A stretch of DNA of 33,134 nt from Chloroflexota bacterium. GTDB taxonomy: Bacteria; Chloroflexota; Limnocylindria; Limnocylindrales; CSP1-4. Where the stretch lies: NCBI GenBank assembly GCA_013698095.1, contig JACCVQ010000083.1:1-33134 (forward strand), in the 5' to 3' direction. Both the position numbers and the translations under genes were made by a program. The notes beneath the pieces were generated by a model, which ran no database searches, was not told the origin of the DNA, and worked only from the letters and a program-made list of their open reading frames with translations. How positions within the stretch are numbered: position 1 is the first letter of the stretch; each line of letters opens with the position of its first letter. This document shows positions 8,001-15,208 of the stretch, one piece after another.

Positions 8001-8730
8001 CGGCGATGACCCTGTTCGCGTCCTGTACCGCAGGCTGCTGCGACGCTACCCGAGGAGCTTTCGCGCGCGATTCGGTGCGTCGATGGAGCAGACGTTCGAG
8101 GACCTGCGGCGCGAGCGCAGAAACAGCGGCCGCGGCTCATTCGGGTTCATTGTCTGGGCATTCGCCGAGACGTCCGTCGGCATCGTGCGGGAGACCATGA
8201 TGGACAACGCGCGCGTCGCATGGGGCACTGCTGTCCCGCTGGGGTTGGTCGCCCTCGCCTACGCTCTCTGGTGGGTGAGCGATCGCCTCCTGTACATCGG
8301 CCCGCTCGATCGGGCGGCATTCGGCTGGGCTGTCGTCGTTCCCGTCTGGCTCGCCGCGCCCGTCGCCGCGGGGTTCGCATGGCGTGGTCTCACTGCACGT
8401 GCCAGCAACATCGCCGCGGTCGTCGTCGGAACCGTTATCTCAGGCGTTGCCGCCGTGCTGTTCTGGCGGGCCGTCGCCGATCCGGACTGCGCGTATGGCG
8501 CGACCCGCACGCCAGCCGACTGGGTGCTGCCCTCAATGGTCCTCGGACTGATGATCGGTGGTGGGTTGGCCGTCAGCGCCCTGCTGACGTCGAGGTTCGT
8601 ACACCAGGGTCGCCCATGGCGCGCGGTCGCACTCGGCGCAGGCACGGAGATCGTCATGGTCTTCGCGGCGATCCTCGTGACAGGGATGATGATGCTGCTC
8701 GGGCCTGGCTGTCAGCGACCCCCCGTGTAA
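7993..8730 (+). CDS. PadR-linked membrane protein with ADOP-like N-terminal prefix
   Basis: The 245-residue protein starts with the motif LYRRLLRRYPRSFRARFG, then ASMEQTFEDLRRE. This is like the prefix of ABC-duplicated permeases (ADOP) and related PadR-associated membrane proteins. Six hydrophobic segments follow, from about residue 76 to the end, with no MacB/FtsX domain, so it is not a complete permease. The start overlaps the PadR stop by 8 nt, so the pair is one transcript and probably one regulatory unit at the membrane. The exact role is unknown. Confidence 0.75.
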   Translation: MADGDDPVRVLYRRLLRRYPRSFRARFGASMEQTFEDLRRERRNSGRGSFGFIVWAFAETSVGIVRETMMDNARVAWGTAVPLGLVALAYALWWVSDRLLYIGPLDRAAFGWAVVVPVWLAAPVAAGFAWRGLTARASNIAAVVVGTVISGVAAVLFWRAVADPDCAYGATRTPADWVLPSMVLGLMIGGGLAVSALLTSRFVHQGRPWRAVALGAGTEIVMVFAAILVTGMMMLLGPGCQRPPV

Positions 8731-8780
8731 AGGCTTTCGCGCGGGCTTGCCAGTCCATCCTCACATGAGCGGATGGGAGG

Positions 8781-9020
8781 CTAGGCGCTCCTTCGGAGCT
8801 GCCGCCAACCAACAGCAAGGACGACGAGGGTGGTTGCGGCCCATGTCAGGTAGGTGAGCGCGACCGGGATCCGCTCACGCAGGGTGTCGTCGTCTTCGGG
8901 CCGAAACGATGGAAGGATCGCGTTCATGACCAGGAACAGGCCCCACCCCGCGCAGAAGCCTACGAACACGGCGAATGCCAGAAGGCCGAGCGCCAGGATT
9001 AGCTTTCTCATCGTCATCAT
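8781..9020 (-). CDS. small two-helix membrane protein of the two-component operon
   Basis: 79 residues from ATG 9020, whose ATGA overlaps the stop of the response regulator. A signal-anchor-like helix (LILALGLLAFAVFVGFCAGW) and a second helix (ALTYLTWAATTLVVLAVGW) surround a charged loop with FRPEDDDTLRERIP. No family is recognised. Translational coupling suggests it works with, or is the third cistron of, the kinase/regulator pair. Confidence 0.6.
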   Translation of the reverse strand: MMTMRKLILALGLLAFAVFVGFCAGWGLFLVMNAILPSFRPEDDDTLRERIPVALTYLTWAATTLVVLAVGWRQLRRSA

Positions 9021-9679
9021 GGCCCTCTGACGCCCCGGCGCTGTTCTTCGTTGCGGGCCGTTTTGCTTCGCACGACTGGGAGATCGAGCCACGCCTCGCG
9101 AATGGCCCGAGTCGCGAGCTCGGTCCGTGACTGGATGCCGGTCCGCTCGAAGACGCGACTGAGATGCGCCTCGACTGTCTTGCTCGTCACGCCGAGTGCA
9201 TGTCCGACTTCCTCGTTCGTGAGCCCATCGGCGACCAAGCGGACGACCTCTGCCTCGCGAGGTGTCAACACGGGCGGTTGCGAATCGACCCGCCGCTCGA
9301 AGACGAGCCTCCCCGCTGCAGCGGCACGCACGGCCTCGATGAGCTCGCGTGTCTCGACGCTCTTGGCGACGAACCCGGCAGCACCCGCCCGCAGAGCGAC
9401 GTGATGGTACTGGGGATAGTCGAACGCACTGAACATGATGACGGCGGTCCGACCGTGGCGGCCCAGGAGCGACAGGCCGTTCTCCTCACCGAGTCGGACA
9501 TCGAGGATCAGGACATCGGGTGCGTCGGCCCCGTCGATGATCGATCGAGCTTCGTCAAGCGACCCGCCGACCGCGACGACCTCGATGTCTGGCTCACGGG
9601 CGAGTACCGCGGCGGTCCCATCACGAAAGACCGGATGGTCGTCGACGACCGCGACCCGAATCAGCTTGTCGCTGGCCAT
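9017..9679 (-). CDS. NarL/FixJ-type response regulator
   Basis: The 220-residue protein has an N-terminal receiver domain: acidic pair Asp13-Asp14 in VVDDHPVFRDG, phosphoacceptor Asp60 in LILDVRLGEENG, switch Ser in IMFSAFD, and Lys106 in GFVAKS. A LuxR HTH domain from about residue 136 follows (LTPREAEVVRLVADGLTNEE, GVTSKTVEAHLSRVFERTGI). A basic tail of about 20 residues ends it. It overlaps the histidine kinase gene by 19 nt and is the cognate partner. The likely target is nearby, possibly the truncated divergent ABC transporter. Confidence 0.93.
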   Translation of the reverse strand: MASDKLIRVAVVDDHPVFRDGTAAVLAREPDIEVVAVGGSLDEARSIIDGADAPDVLILDVRLGEENGLSLLGRHGRTAVIMFSAFDYPQYHHVALRAGAAGFVAKSVETRELIEAVRAAAAGRLVFERRVDSQPPVLTPREAEVVRLVADGLTNEEVGHALGVTSKTVEAHLSRVFERTGIQSRTELATRAIREAWLDLPVVRSKTARNEEQRRGVRGP

Positions 9680-11004
9680 TCCACACCCACGTGCATCCCA
9701 CGATCCGGTCGACGGAGCAGCTCGAGCCGCGCCCCGATCTGCTCCGCGCGCTGGGCCATGTTGAGGAGCCCGTGACTCCCCGAGCCGCGGGCGATCTCCG
9801 TCTGAAAGCCTCGGCCTGCGTCGTCGACGGAGAGGGACACGCGCTCGCCGGTCGTTCGGTACGTGATGAGGATCGGGGGTTCGCCGTGGCGGATGGCGTT
9901 GGCCAGAGCTTCCTGAGCGATGCGAAACGCAGCCAGCTCAACTTCGGGGGGCGGTCGATGGAGCCCCTCGTACGCGACAGTCACGGTCACGCCCGACAGT
10001 CGTCGCGCGCGATCGGCCAGCCAGTCGAGCGCGGGCCCGACCCCGAGGTCGTCGAGCAACGGGAGCCGGAGCTCACCTGCCGCGTCGCGGAGTTCGACCG
10101 CGATCGCGCGGGCACTTGCGGCCGGATCACGTTGACCCTGCGCCTCGAGCTGCTGGCCCAACAAGAGGAGCGACTGCAGTGGGCCGTCGTGGATCTCGGC
10201 GGCCAACCTTCGCCGTTCCCCCTCCACGGCAGCGATGGTGAAGTCGCGCTGGGTCATGGCCTGGCTGGCCGCCCGCGCGAGCGGCCGCAGAGTCGCGCGG
10301 CTCACCAAGGCGATGGCGAACAGGCCAACCGCAAGCACGACAAGCCCGCCTGACGGGACCGCCAACAGCATGGCCCCGGCGAGCGGCGCGAGTCCGAGAA
10401 GCAGCTGCCAGGCGTGCGTCGGGTCTGGCGCCGGCCTCCGACCAGCCGCGATGAGCGCCGGCACCAGGGCGATACCCGTGATCAGGGCAACCTCTATGGT
10501 GGCGAGCGCGATGCTCGGCTCCCCGTCGAGATAAGCAGGAATCCCCCACGCGATCGCCACGGCGGTCAATGCGCCCGCGATCAGCCACGTGCCGTCAGGA
10601 CGAGACGGCGACCCGCCGAGCGCAATGCCAAGTGGGAGGACGGAGAGCGGCCAAAGGACGATCAGCACCTGCGTCGAGGGCGATTCACCACCGCGGAGGG
10701 ACAGCATGGCGAGCGGTGCCGCGAGGGCGAGCGCGAGCCATGGACCGGTGTCTCGCGACGTGAGCCGGAAGGCATCGGGACGAGCGAAGCCGATCGCGAG
10801 GATCGCAATCGCGGCCCAGAGTCCCAGCAGGATCAGCTGCCTCGAGACGAGACCCTCTCGGGCGGGCTCCAGGCTCAACCATCCGAGTACCCCGGTCCCG
10901 ACGTAGACCGCTCCGACGACGAGCGCCGACCAACGTGTGCGGCCTTCCATCCTGCCCGAACGGTACCAGCCGCCGCCCTGCACTCGGTGTAGGGAAATCC
11001 CCAT
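9661..11004 (-). CDS. NarX/DesK-type sensor histidine kinase
   Basis: 447 residues. About eight hydrophobic segments fill residues 24-235 and form a membrane sensor without a large extracellular loop. The HisKA_3 dimerisation helix has the phosphoacceptor His272 in AAEIHDGPLQ. The HATPase_c domain shows the N box (QEALANAIRHG, Asn369), the DDAGRGF box near 394-400, and the GSGSHGLLNM loop near 407-416. ATG 11004 is favoured because AGGAGG lies 5 nt upstream. It is followed with overlap by the response regulator. The signal is not known. Many such kinases sense membrane state or antibiotics and control an adjacent ABC transporter, which fits the broken ATPase gene next door. Confidence 0.92.
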   Translation of the reverse strand: MGISLHRVQGGGWYRSGRMEGRTRWSALVVGAVYVGTGVLGWLSLEPAREGLVSRQLILLGLWAAIAILAIGFARPDAFRLTSRDTGPWLALALAAPLAMLSLRGGESPSTQVLIVLWPLSVLPLGIALGGSPSRPDGTWLIAGALTAVAIAWGIPAYLDGEPSIALATIEVALITGIALVPALIAAGRRPAPDPTHAWQLLLGLAPLAGAMLLAVPSGGLVVLAVGLFAIALVSRATLRPLARAASQAMTQRDFTIAAVEGERRRLAAEIHDGPLQSLLLLGQQLEAQGQRDPAASARAIAVELRDAAGELRLPLLDDLGVGPALDWLADRARRLSGVTVTVAYEGLHRPPPEVELAAFRIAQEALANAIRHGEPPILITYRTTGERVSLSVDDAGRGFQTEIARGSGSHGLLNMAQRAEQIGARLELLRRPDRGMHVGVEWPATS

Positions 11005-11063
11005 GGTGCCTCCTGGAGATCATCCGAGTTCCCCGCGATCCCCTCGTCCCACAGGATGGTCCG

Positions 11064-11314
11064 TGATGGATGACGTCACGATCCGACAGCTCTCGGACAG
11101 GGCGACCGCCTTGCGTGCCCAGGATCTCACCAAGCGCTATCGGCGGGGCCGACCAGCGGCGCTGGATCGGATCGACCTGGACATCACGGCCGGCGGGATC
11201 ACGGCCGTCCACGCTCGAAATTGGGATCAGCGCCGCTCGAACGGTAGAATGTGGGCAGCACACGAGTGTTTCACAGGCTCACCGTTCGGCCCGACGCTGA
11301 TTCAGTTCGCCTGA
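11064..11314 (+). pseudogene. truncated ABC transporter ATPase (N-terminal 46 residues only)
   Basis: From ATG 11064 the product reads normally through LRAQDLTKRYRRGRPAALDR and IDLDITAGGITA, the first two strands of an ABC ATPase. The Walker A motif (GPNGAGKST) should come next. Instead, from about 11205, the frame continues into unrelated sequence and stops at 11312-11314. The gene has thus lost its ATP-binding site and everything after it. It is divergent from the sensor kinase, the usual arrangement for a kinase-controlled ABC exporter. The break point marks a likely left junction of the acquired region that follows. Confidence 0.75.
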
Positions 11315-11351
11315 TCCTTTTGTGATCTCGCTAGTGCGCAAGACTCTCACC

Positions 11352-11372
11352 GGAGTGTTCGCCTGACACTCC
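11352..11372. terminator. hairpin, possible terminator, between the broken ABC gene and the HTH gene
   Basis: GGAGTGT (11352-11358) and ACACTCC (11366-11372) form a perfect 7-bp stem with a 7-nt loop. No U-tract follows on either strand, so termination is uncertain. A 12-bp palindrome, GGCTCGCGAGCC, sits at 11415-11426 in the same 165-nt gene-free gap. Confidence 0.3.
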
Positions 11373-11479
11373 CCAAAACAGACGGCGCGAGACGTCGGTC
11401 TGAGCACAGAAATCGGCTCGCGAGCCTGATTCTGATCGTTTGACTCTGGATCAGGCGCTCTCGCTCGAGCTCCATGCCG

Positions 11480-11707
11480 CTATCGCGTCTTGAGTGCTCC
11501 TGGAGTGAGATCACGGCGACCCCGCGGAGGAGTGTCCCCCGTGCGTTTCAGAGAGTCCGTCCGGTAACGTTCCACCTCGGCTTTGTCGACGAGCCAGTCA
11601 CGCCCGAGTTTCTGTGCGCGCAGCTTGCCCCGGTGGATCTGTGCCCGAAGGGTCGCGGGAGCGACACCAAGTTGCTCTGCCGCTTGAACCAGGGTAAGTA
11701 AAGCCAT
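11480..11707 (-). CDS. excisionase/MerR-like helix-turn-helix DNA-binding protein
   Basis: The 75-residue protein opens with LTLVQAAEQLGVAPATLRAQ, then IHRGKLRAQKLGRDWLVDKA and EVERY, the standard HTH_17/excisionase fold: helix-turn-helix, wing, then a short helix. A basic tail of about 20 residues follows. A GAGG ribosome site lies about 8 nt before ATG 11707. It is divergent from the kinase gene, and the intervening DNA carries a strong repeated operator (11725-11769), so it is the probable regulator of both directions. Small proteins of this type also act as recombination directionality factors, which would fit the recombinase at 18.2-19.2 kb. Confidence 0.8.
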   Translation of the reverse strand: MALLTLVQAAEQLGVAPATLRAQIHRGKLRAQKLGRDWLVDKAEVERYRTDSLKRTGDTPPRGRRDLTPGALKTR

Positions 11708-11724
11708 CTGAAGTCCTCGGCACC

Positions 11725-11769
11725 ATACACGCTAGCGTGCATTTACGTGGCAGCTACTCTAGCGTGTAT
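11725..11769. promoter_or_regulatory. double operator in the divergent control region
   Basis: ATACACGCTAG (11725-11735) and CTAGCGTGTAT (11759-11769) are perfect 11-bp inverted repeats. The left one also contains a perfect 12-bp palindrome, CACGCTAGCGTG (11728-11739). Equivalently, CTAGCGTG[C/T]AT occurs twice in the same direction, 27 bp apart (11732-11742 and 11759-11769), so two protein dimers could sit on about the same face of the helix. It controls the HTH gene leftward and the kinase/HMUDK pair rightward (inference). Confidence 0.75.
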
Positions 11770-11853
11770 GAAGTCGAGTGTTGCGGGGGCACGCCGGATC
11801 GTGCCAACCGCCGAACGCGTGTGCGAAATCGGGGCCCTCCGATCACTGTCGAT

Positions 11854-12534
11854 GTGAACGGTGGGTCGTCTCCTGGGCGACCAATCCCGGGCGGTTTTCT
11901 CGTTGTCTTCGAGGGCATCGGTGGGAGTGGCAAATCCACCCTCGCGCGACGCCTGGGTGAACGTCTGGAAGCCGCCGGGTGGGCGGTCCAAATGACTCGG
12001 GAACCTGGAGGCACGGAGCTTGGGTCGGCAATCAGGGCCATCTTGCTGGGCAAAGGTCAAGTCCCGGATCCTTGGGCCGAGGCCTTCCTTTTCGAGGCGG
12101 ACCGCGCCCTCACGTACGCTGAGGTTCTGAAACCTTCCCTCGAGGCGGGGGCGATCGTAGTGTCCGATCGCGGCCCCTTTGGCACCGTGGCGTACCAGGG
12201 ATACGGACGCGGTCTGGACCTCGCGCTCATCGACGCGATGAGCGAGACCGCTTGGAGAGGGCTCAAGGCCGACCTCGTGTTTGTTGTCGATGTGGAGCCT
12301 GGAGTAGGCCTGGCGCGAAAGCGCGGGAGTCAAGAACACGATCGCTTCGACCAGGAGGACCTCGACTTTCAGTCAAGGGCCAGGGAGGGTTACTTGTTCT
12401 CCGCCAAACGACGCGGCGCCGACACGTTCGTCTTGGACGGCGCCCTCCCTCCCGACGAGGGATTTGGCCAGGTCTGGGGGGCGACGGTCGAGCGCCTTGA
12501 GGCTCGCTTGGCTACGCGAGCAAAAGGGCAGTGA
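11854..12534 (+). CDS. thymidylate-kinase-like P-loop kinase with altered substrate residues
   Basis: Clear TMPK family member. From GTG 11854 it has about 226 residues, near the family length of 200-215. The frame is open back to ATG 11737, but that start would lie inside the operator. No good ribosome site decides the start. Motifs: P-loop FEGIGGSGKST (residues 19-29), TREPGGTELG, SDRGPFGTVAYQGYGRGLDL, and lid region HDRFDQEDLDF. Two changes are notable. The P-loop acidic residue of TMPKs (D/E in EGxDGxGK) is Gly here. The Tyr/His of the DR[YH] motif is Gly. In the family the acidic residue contacts the 3'-hydroxyl of dTMP, so dTMP may not be the substrate. The stop overlaps the HMUDK-domain gene by 4 nt (GTGA). 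It may form a split hydroxymethyl-dU DNA kinase, or phosphorylate hmdUMP. Confidence 0.85.
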   Translation: MNGGSSPGRPIPGGFLVVFEGIGGSGKSTLARRLGERLEAAGWAVQMTREPGGTELGSAIRAILLGKGQVPDPWAEAFLFEADRALTYAEVLKPSLEAGAIVVSDRGPFGTVAYQGYGRGLDLALIDAMSETAWRGLKADLVFVVDVEPGVGLARKRGSQEHDRFDQEDLDFQSRAREGYLFSAKRRGADTFVLDGALPPDEGFGQVWGATVERLEARLATRAKGQ

Positions 12535-13607
12535 CGCTCGCCGTGCCAAACAGCAGCAGCGAGGCGGCTAATCCGTCAGCTTCGACGTGGGACACGATCA
12601 GTCACTGGCATCGCCGGCCCGACCCTCGGCCCACGCTCGTCTTCGATGCCTACTGGCGTTTGGCCGCCGAGAGGCAAGCAATCTTCTTCAAGAGGCTCGC
12701 GGGTGCACCGCCGCCATGGACGGACGACCCTGTGCTCCGTGACTTCAAATTCACGAACGCCTATCGGGCGTCTGACCGGACGAGTCAGTACTTGATCCGC
12801 CATGTGATTTACGAAGGGGCGCAAGCGCCGCGCGAGACGTTCTTCCGAACGATCCTGTTCAAGCTCTTCAACCGCATCGAGACATGGGAAGCCCTCCGAT
12901 CGGCTATTGGTCCGCTTTCCGCCGCGGGCTTTGACCCGGATGCCTACCGACGGGCTCTGAGCGAGCTCCAAGCACAACGACAACAGGTGTATTCGGCGGC
13001 CTACATCATGCCGCCTGTCACCTCGCTTGCATCCGGTGCCAAGCATGTCGGTCACATCGAGCTACTCGCCAAGATGCTGCGCGAGAACTTGCCTGAGAAG
13101 ATCGGTGGCGTTGCGAGTCTTCGCGACGTCTACGAGATGCTTCTGTCCTACCCATCACTCGGCAGGTTTCTTGCATTCCAGTTCGCAATCGATCTGAACT
13201 ACGGCCCCAATCTCAACTTCGATGAGGACGCCTTCGTCGTCGCAGGACCAGGCGCGCAAGAGGGAATCGCGAAGTGCTTCGTCGATCGCGACGGCTGGTC
13301 CGATGAAGACATCATCCGATGGACCACGGACAGACAGGATTCGGAGTTCGCCCAGCGCGGTATTGACTTTCGTGACCTCTGGGGTCGTCGACTCAAGCCG
13401 ATCGACTGTCAGAACCTCTTCTGCGAAATCGCCAAGTACGCTCGTGTCGCGCACCCAGGATTCACGCCACCCGGTGGCCGCTCCAGAATCAAGCAGCGGT
13501 TCGCCGCCAGACCTTCGGTGTCACAGGCGTGGTACCCGCCCAAGTGGGGACTGAACGCCTCGATATCAGTCCGGAAGGACGACGAACTCGCGCTCGCGCA
13601 GGTCTAG
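12531..13607 (+). CDS. 5-hmdU DNA kinase helical-domain (HMUDK_hel) protein, putative DNA base hypermodification protein
   Basis: 358 residues starting at the GTG that overlaps the kinase stop. Residues about 35-95 carry the conserved core I associate with the HMUDK_hel / thymine-hypermodification family: FDAYWRLAAERQAIFFKRL, then PPWTDDPVLRDFKFTNAYRA and SDRTSQYLIRHVIYEG. The rest is all-helical, with LSYPSLGRFLAFQFAIDLNY and a final lobe holding the NLFCEIAKYAR stretch. In phages such as ViI this helical domain is joined to a P-loop kinase that phosphorylates 5-hydroxymethyluracil in DNA, the first step to hypermodified thymines. Here the kinase is the separate upstream gene. Its 3' end overlaps the MazG gene on the other strand by 42 nt. 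Family recognition is from memory of the motif. The exact reaction is inference. Confidence 0.75.
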   Translation: MTLAVPNSSSEAANPSASTWDTISHWHRRPDPRPTLVFDAYWRLAAERQAIFFKRLAGAPPPWTDDPVLRDFKFTNAYRASDRTSQYLIRHVIYEGAQAPRETFFRTILFKLFNRIETWEALRSAIGPLSAAGFDPDAYRRALSELQAQRQQVYSAAYIMPPVTSLASGAKHVGHIELLAKMLRENLPEKIGGVASLRDVYEMLLSYPSLGRFLAFQFAIDLNYGPNLNFDEDAFVVAGPGAQEGIAKCFVDRDGWSDEDIIRWTTDRQDSEFAQRGIDFRDLWGRRLKPIDCQNLFCEIAKYARVAHPGFTPPGGRSRIKQRFAARPSVSQAWYPPKWGLNASISVRKDDELALAQV

Positions 13608-14456
13608 CCGGATTCTTCCGCCTCCGCGCTCGCGAATGTCCCGCCATACGGCCGTGCTCGTGAGGATGGCGTGTTCCCATTCGGCGGGTGACCTCACGGC
13701 CACCTCGAATCCCTGAGTCAGGTTCCCAATCGTTCGGAGGAGCTCGTAGTCGACTCGGCTGACTCCCTCGAGGAAGTTGTTACGACGTGCGTAGTCGAAT
13801 ACGAAGGCGGCAATCCCTTCATCGATGACGATCGCGCGGCCGCCGTCCTCTACGTCGTCGACGATCGGGTCGCTCCTGCGTTTCTTGTGCATGAGGCCGC
13901 GTAACGTCGGTGACCACCCGAGAAGGGCGATGTTCCCCAGGTGGAACACATCGTGGAACCGGTACCCATCGTCCTCGTACGCATTGTCGCGTAGCTTGTG
14001 TCCGATCGATTCGCCATCAATCTTGAGGGTCGCTGTCGCAACACCACGGCCATCGGATGAGTCGCCGATCTCGGCGACCATCGCGCGCGGGAACTGTTCG
14101 GTCTCTGCGAGGCCCTCGTCGAACAGGAGCGGCATCGTGGCGACCGGTCCACCTGGACCGACCGCGAGCCAGCGCCGTTGCGTTTTTCGCAGGTTCTCCG
14201 TGGCGATGTCGTCCAAGTCTAGATTGAACTTCGAGGCGAGATTTGCCACGTACCAGAGGAGATCACCGAGTTCCTCGGAGATCTGCTCGCGAAACAGACG
14301 ATGAGCCTCGCCGTCGCGGATGCGCTTCTTGTACTCGACGAGCAGAGACGCCGCCTCGCCGGCCATTCCCAGCAACGGAACAATCAGCGCGTCGCCCTCA
14401 GTCCCCGGGACTTGGTCGGTCTCGGCAGCCTTTTCTTGGTATTCGCGGAGATCCAC
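13566..14456 (-). CDS. MazG-like nucleotide pyrophosphohydrolase with MazG_C-type extension
   Basis: 296 residues from GTG 14456. Residues 1-100 form the four-helix MazG domain: Glu34 in LGMAGEAASLLVEYKKR, and the metal-binding ISEELGDLLWYVA with Glu61, Glu62 and Asp65. Canonical function is hydrolysis of (d)NTPs to monophosphates plus PPi. The remaining about 190 residues match the C-terminal domain seen in MazG proteins of DNA-modification neighbourhoods. Its landmark is YRFHDVFHLGNIALLGWSPT, followed by LRGLMHKKRRSDP, with a His-rich, probably catalytic or metal-binding centre. The start overlaps the stop of the TS-like gene by one base, so it is the last cistron of the minus-strand operon. 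In context it would remove dTTP or dUTP, or process a modified nucleotide. Confidence 0.82.
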   Translation of the reverse strand: MDLREYQEKAAETDQVPGTEGDALIVPLLGMAGEAASLLVEYKKRIRDGEAHRLFREQISEELGDLLWYVANLASKFNLDLDDIATENLRKTQRRWLAVGPGGPVATMPLLFDEGLAETEQFPRAMVAEIGDSSDGRGVATATLKIDGESIGHKLRDNAYEDDGYRFHDVFHLGNIALLGWSPTLRGLMHKKRRSDPIVDDVEDGGRAIVIDEGIAAFVFDYARRNNFLEGVSRVDYELLRTIGNLTQGFEVAVRSPAEWEHAILTSTAVWRDIRERGGGRIRLDLREREFVVLPD

Positions 14457-15208
14457 TACTGCTCCTCTCGGAGGTTGGGCAGCGACGCCATCAGCGTCGC
14501 GACCTGCCCGGCGCTCGCCTCTGGGTCGATCTGGGCGTGGAACGCGTGAATGGACAGGGTTCCCAGCTCCAAGCCAGCGTGGTCTGCGATGAACTGCTGG
14601 AGGGCCGCGAGGCCGATGAAGTTGCCCAAGGCCTTTTGGATGTAGTACTGGTTCCTGTACGTGGCTGAAAGGCGCAGCCGATCGCCATCGACGTGAGCAG
14701 AGATAGAACTCAGGCAAGGAAATCCACGAGGTCGCAGGTCCTTGCCCGGACAGAAGATCTGGAGCTCGTACGCGTGGTACAGACCACCTGGGCTACGCGC
14801 TCCCTCGAGCGCCCGGATGATTGTCTCCAGCTGGTTGGCTCGGGCCTCGTCGGGCTGAAGGGGATACCGAATCAACCGCTCGAAATAGAGCCCCTTGCTG
14901 TTCTTCTTGGAGGCGCGCCTGAGCCCGCGATGCATCGCCAGATACCGTGCGTATAGCCGATCTCGCGTGCGCGATGTGCGAGCCAAGCCGGCAGGAAAGA
15001 TGGTATTTGCAACGCTCTGCGTGTCCTGCCACCCGCGTGACAGGAGCACATGATCGAGCGCGGCGATGTACAAGCGATCGAGCTCCACCATCGTCGGATC
15101 TACGACCTCTACGAGAAGGTCGAAGATTTGGCGATCGTTCGTCGCGAGGAGCGCAAGCGATCGGTGCCACGCTTCGCCGGCCGTGGCGCCCCTGACCAGT
15201 TCAGCCAT
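14456..15208 (-). CDS. thymidylate synthase-like protein, probable dUMP hydroxymethylase
   Basis: 250 residues from ATG 15208. The C-terminal half follows the thymidylate synthase pattern: RGFPCLSSISAHVDGDRLRL places nucleophile Cys165 at the TS PC motif. YRNQYYIQKALGNFIGLAAL aligns with the RSxDxxLGxPFNIASYALL helix, keeping Arg185 and, 11 residues later, Asn196. LELGTLSIHAF matches the following LEPGxxxxxxGD strand. Asn at that position marks uracil-type pyrimidine specificity, whereas dCMP enzymes carry Asp. The RSxD aspartate and the later His/Tyr sugar contacts are replaced. TS relatives in phages with hypermodified thymine make 5-hydroxymethyl-dUMP, so that is the favoured role. Start and stop overlap both neighbours (8 nt and 1 nt). 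Confidence 0.75.
   Translation of the reverse strand: MAELVRGATAGEAWHRSLALLATNDRQIFDLLVEVVDPTMVELDRLYIAALDHVLLSRGWQDTQSVANTIFPAGLARTSRTRDRLYARYLAMHRGLRRASKKNSKGLYFERLIRYPLQPDEARANQLETIIRALEGARSPGGLYHAYELQIFCPGKDLRPRGFPCLSSISAHVDGDRLRLSATYRNQYYIQKALGNFIGLAALQQFIADHAGLELGTLSIHAFHAQIDPEASAGQVATLMASLPNLREEQ

Noticed and set aside
11737..11853. N-terminal extension of the thymidylate-kinase-like protein from ATG 11737
   Set aside because: It would start inside the operator, has no ribosome site and reads as low-complexity Arg/Gly sequence before the normal TMPK start region.
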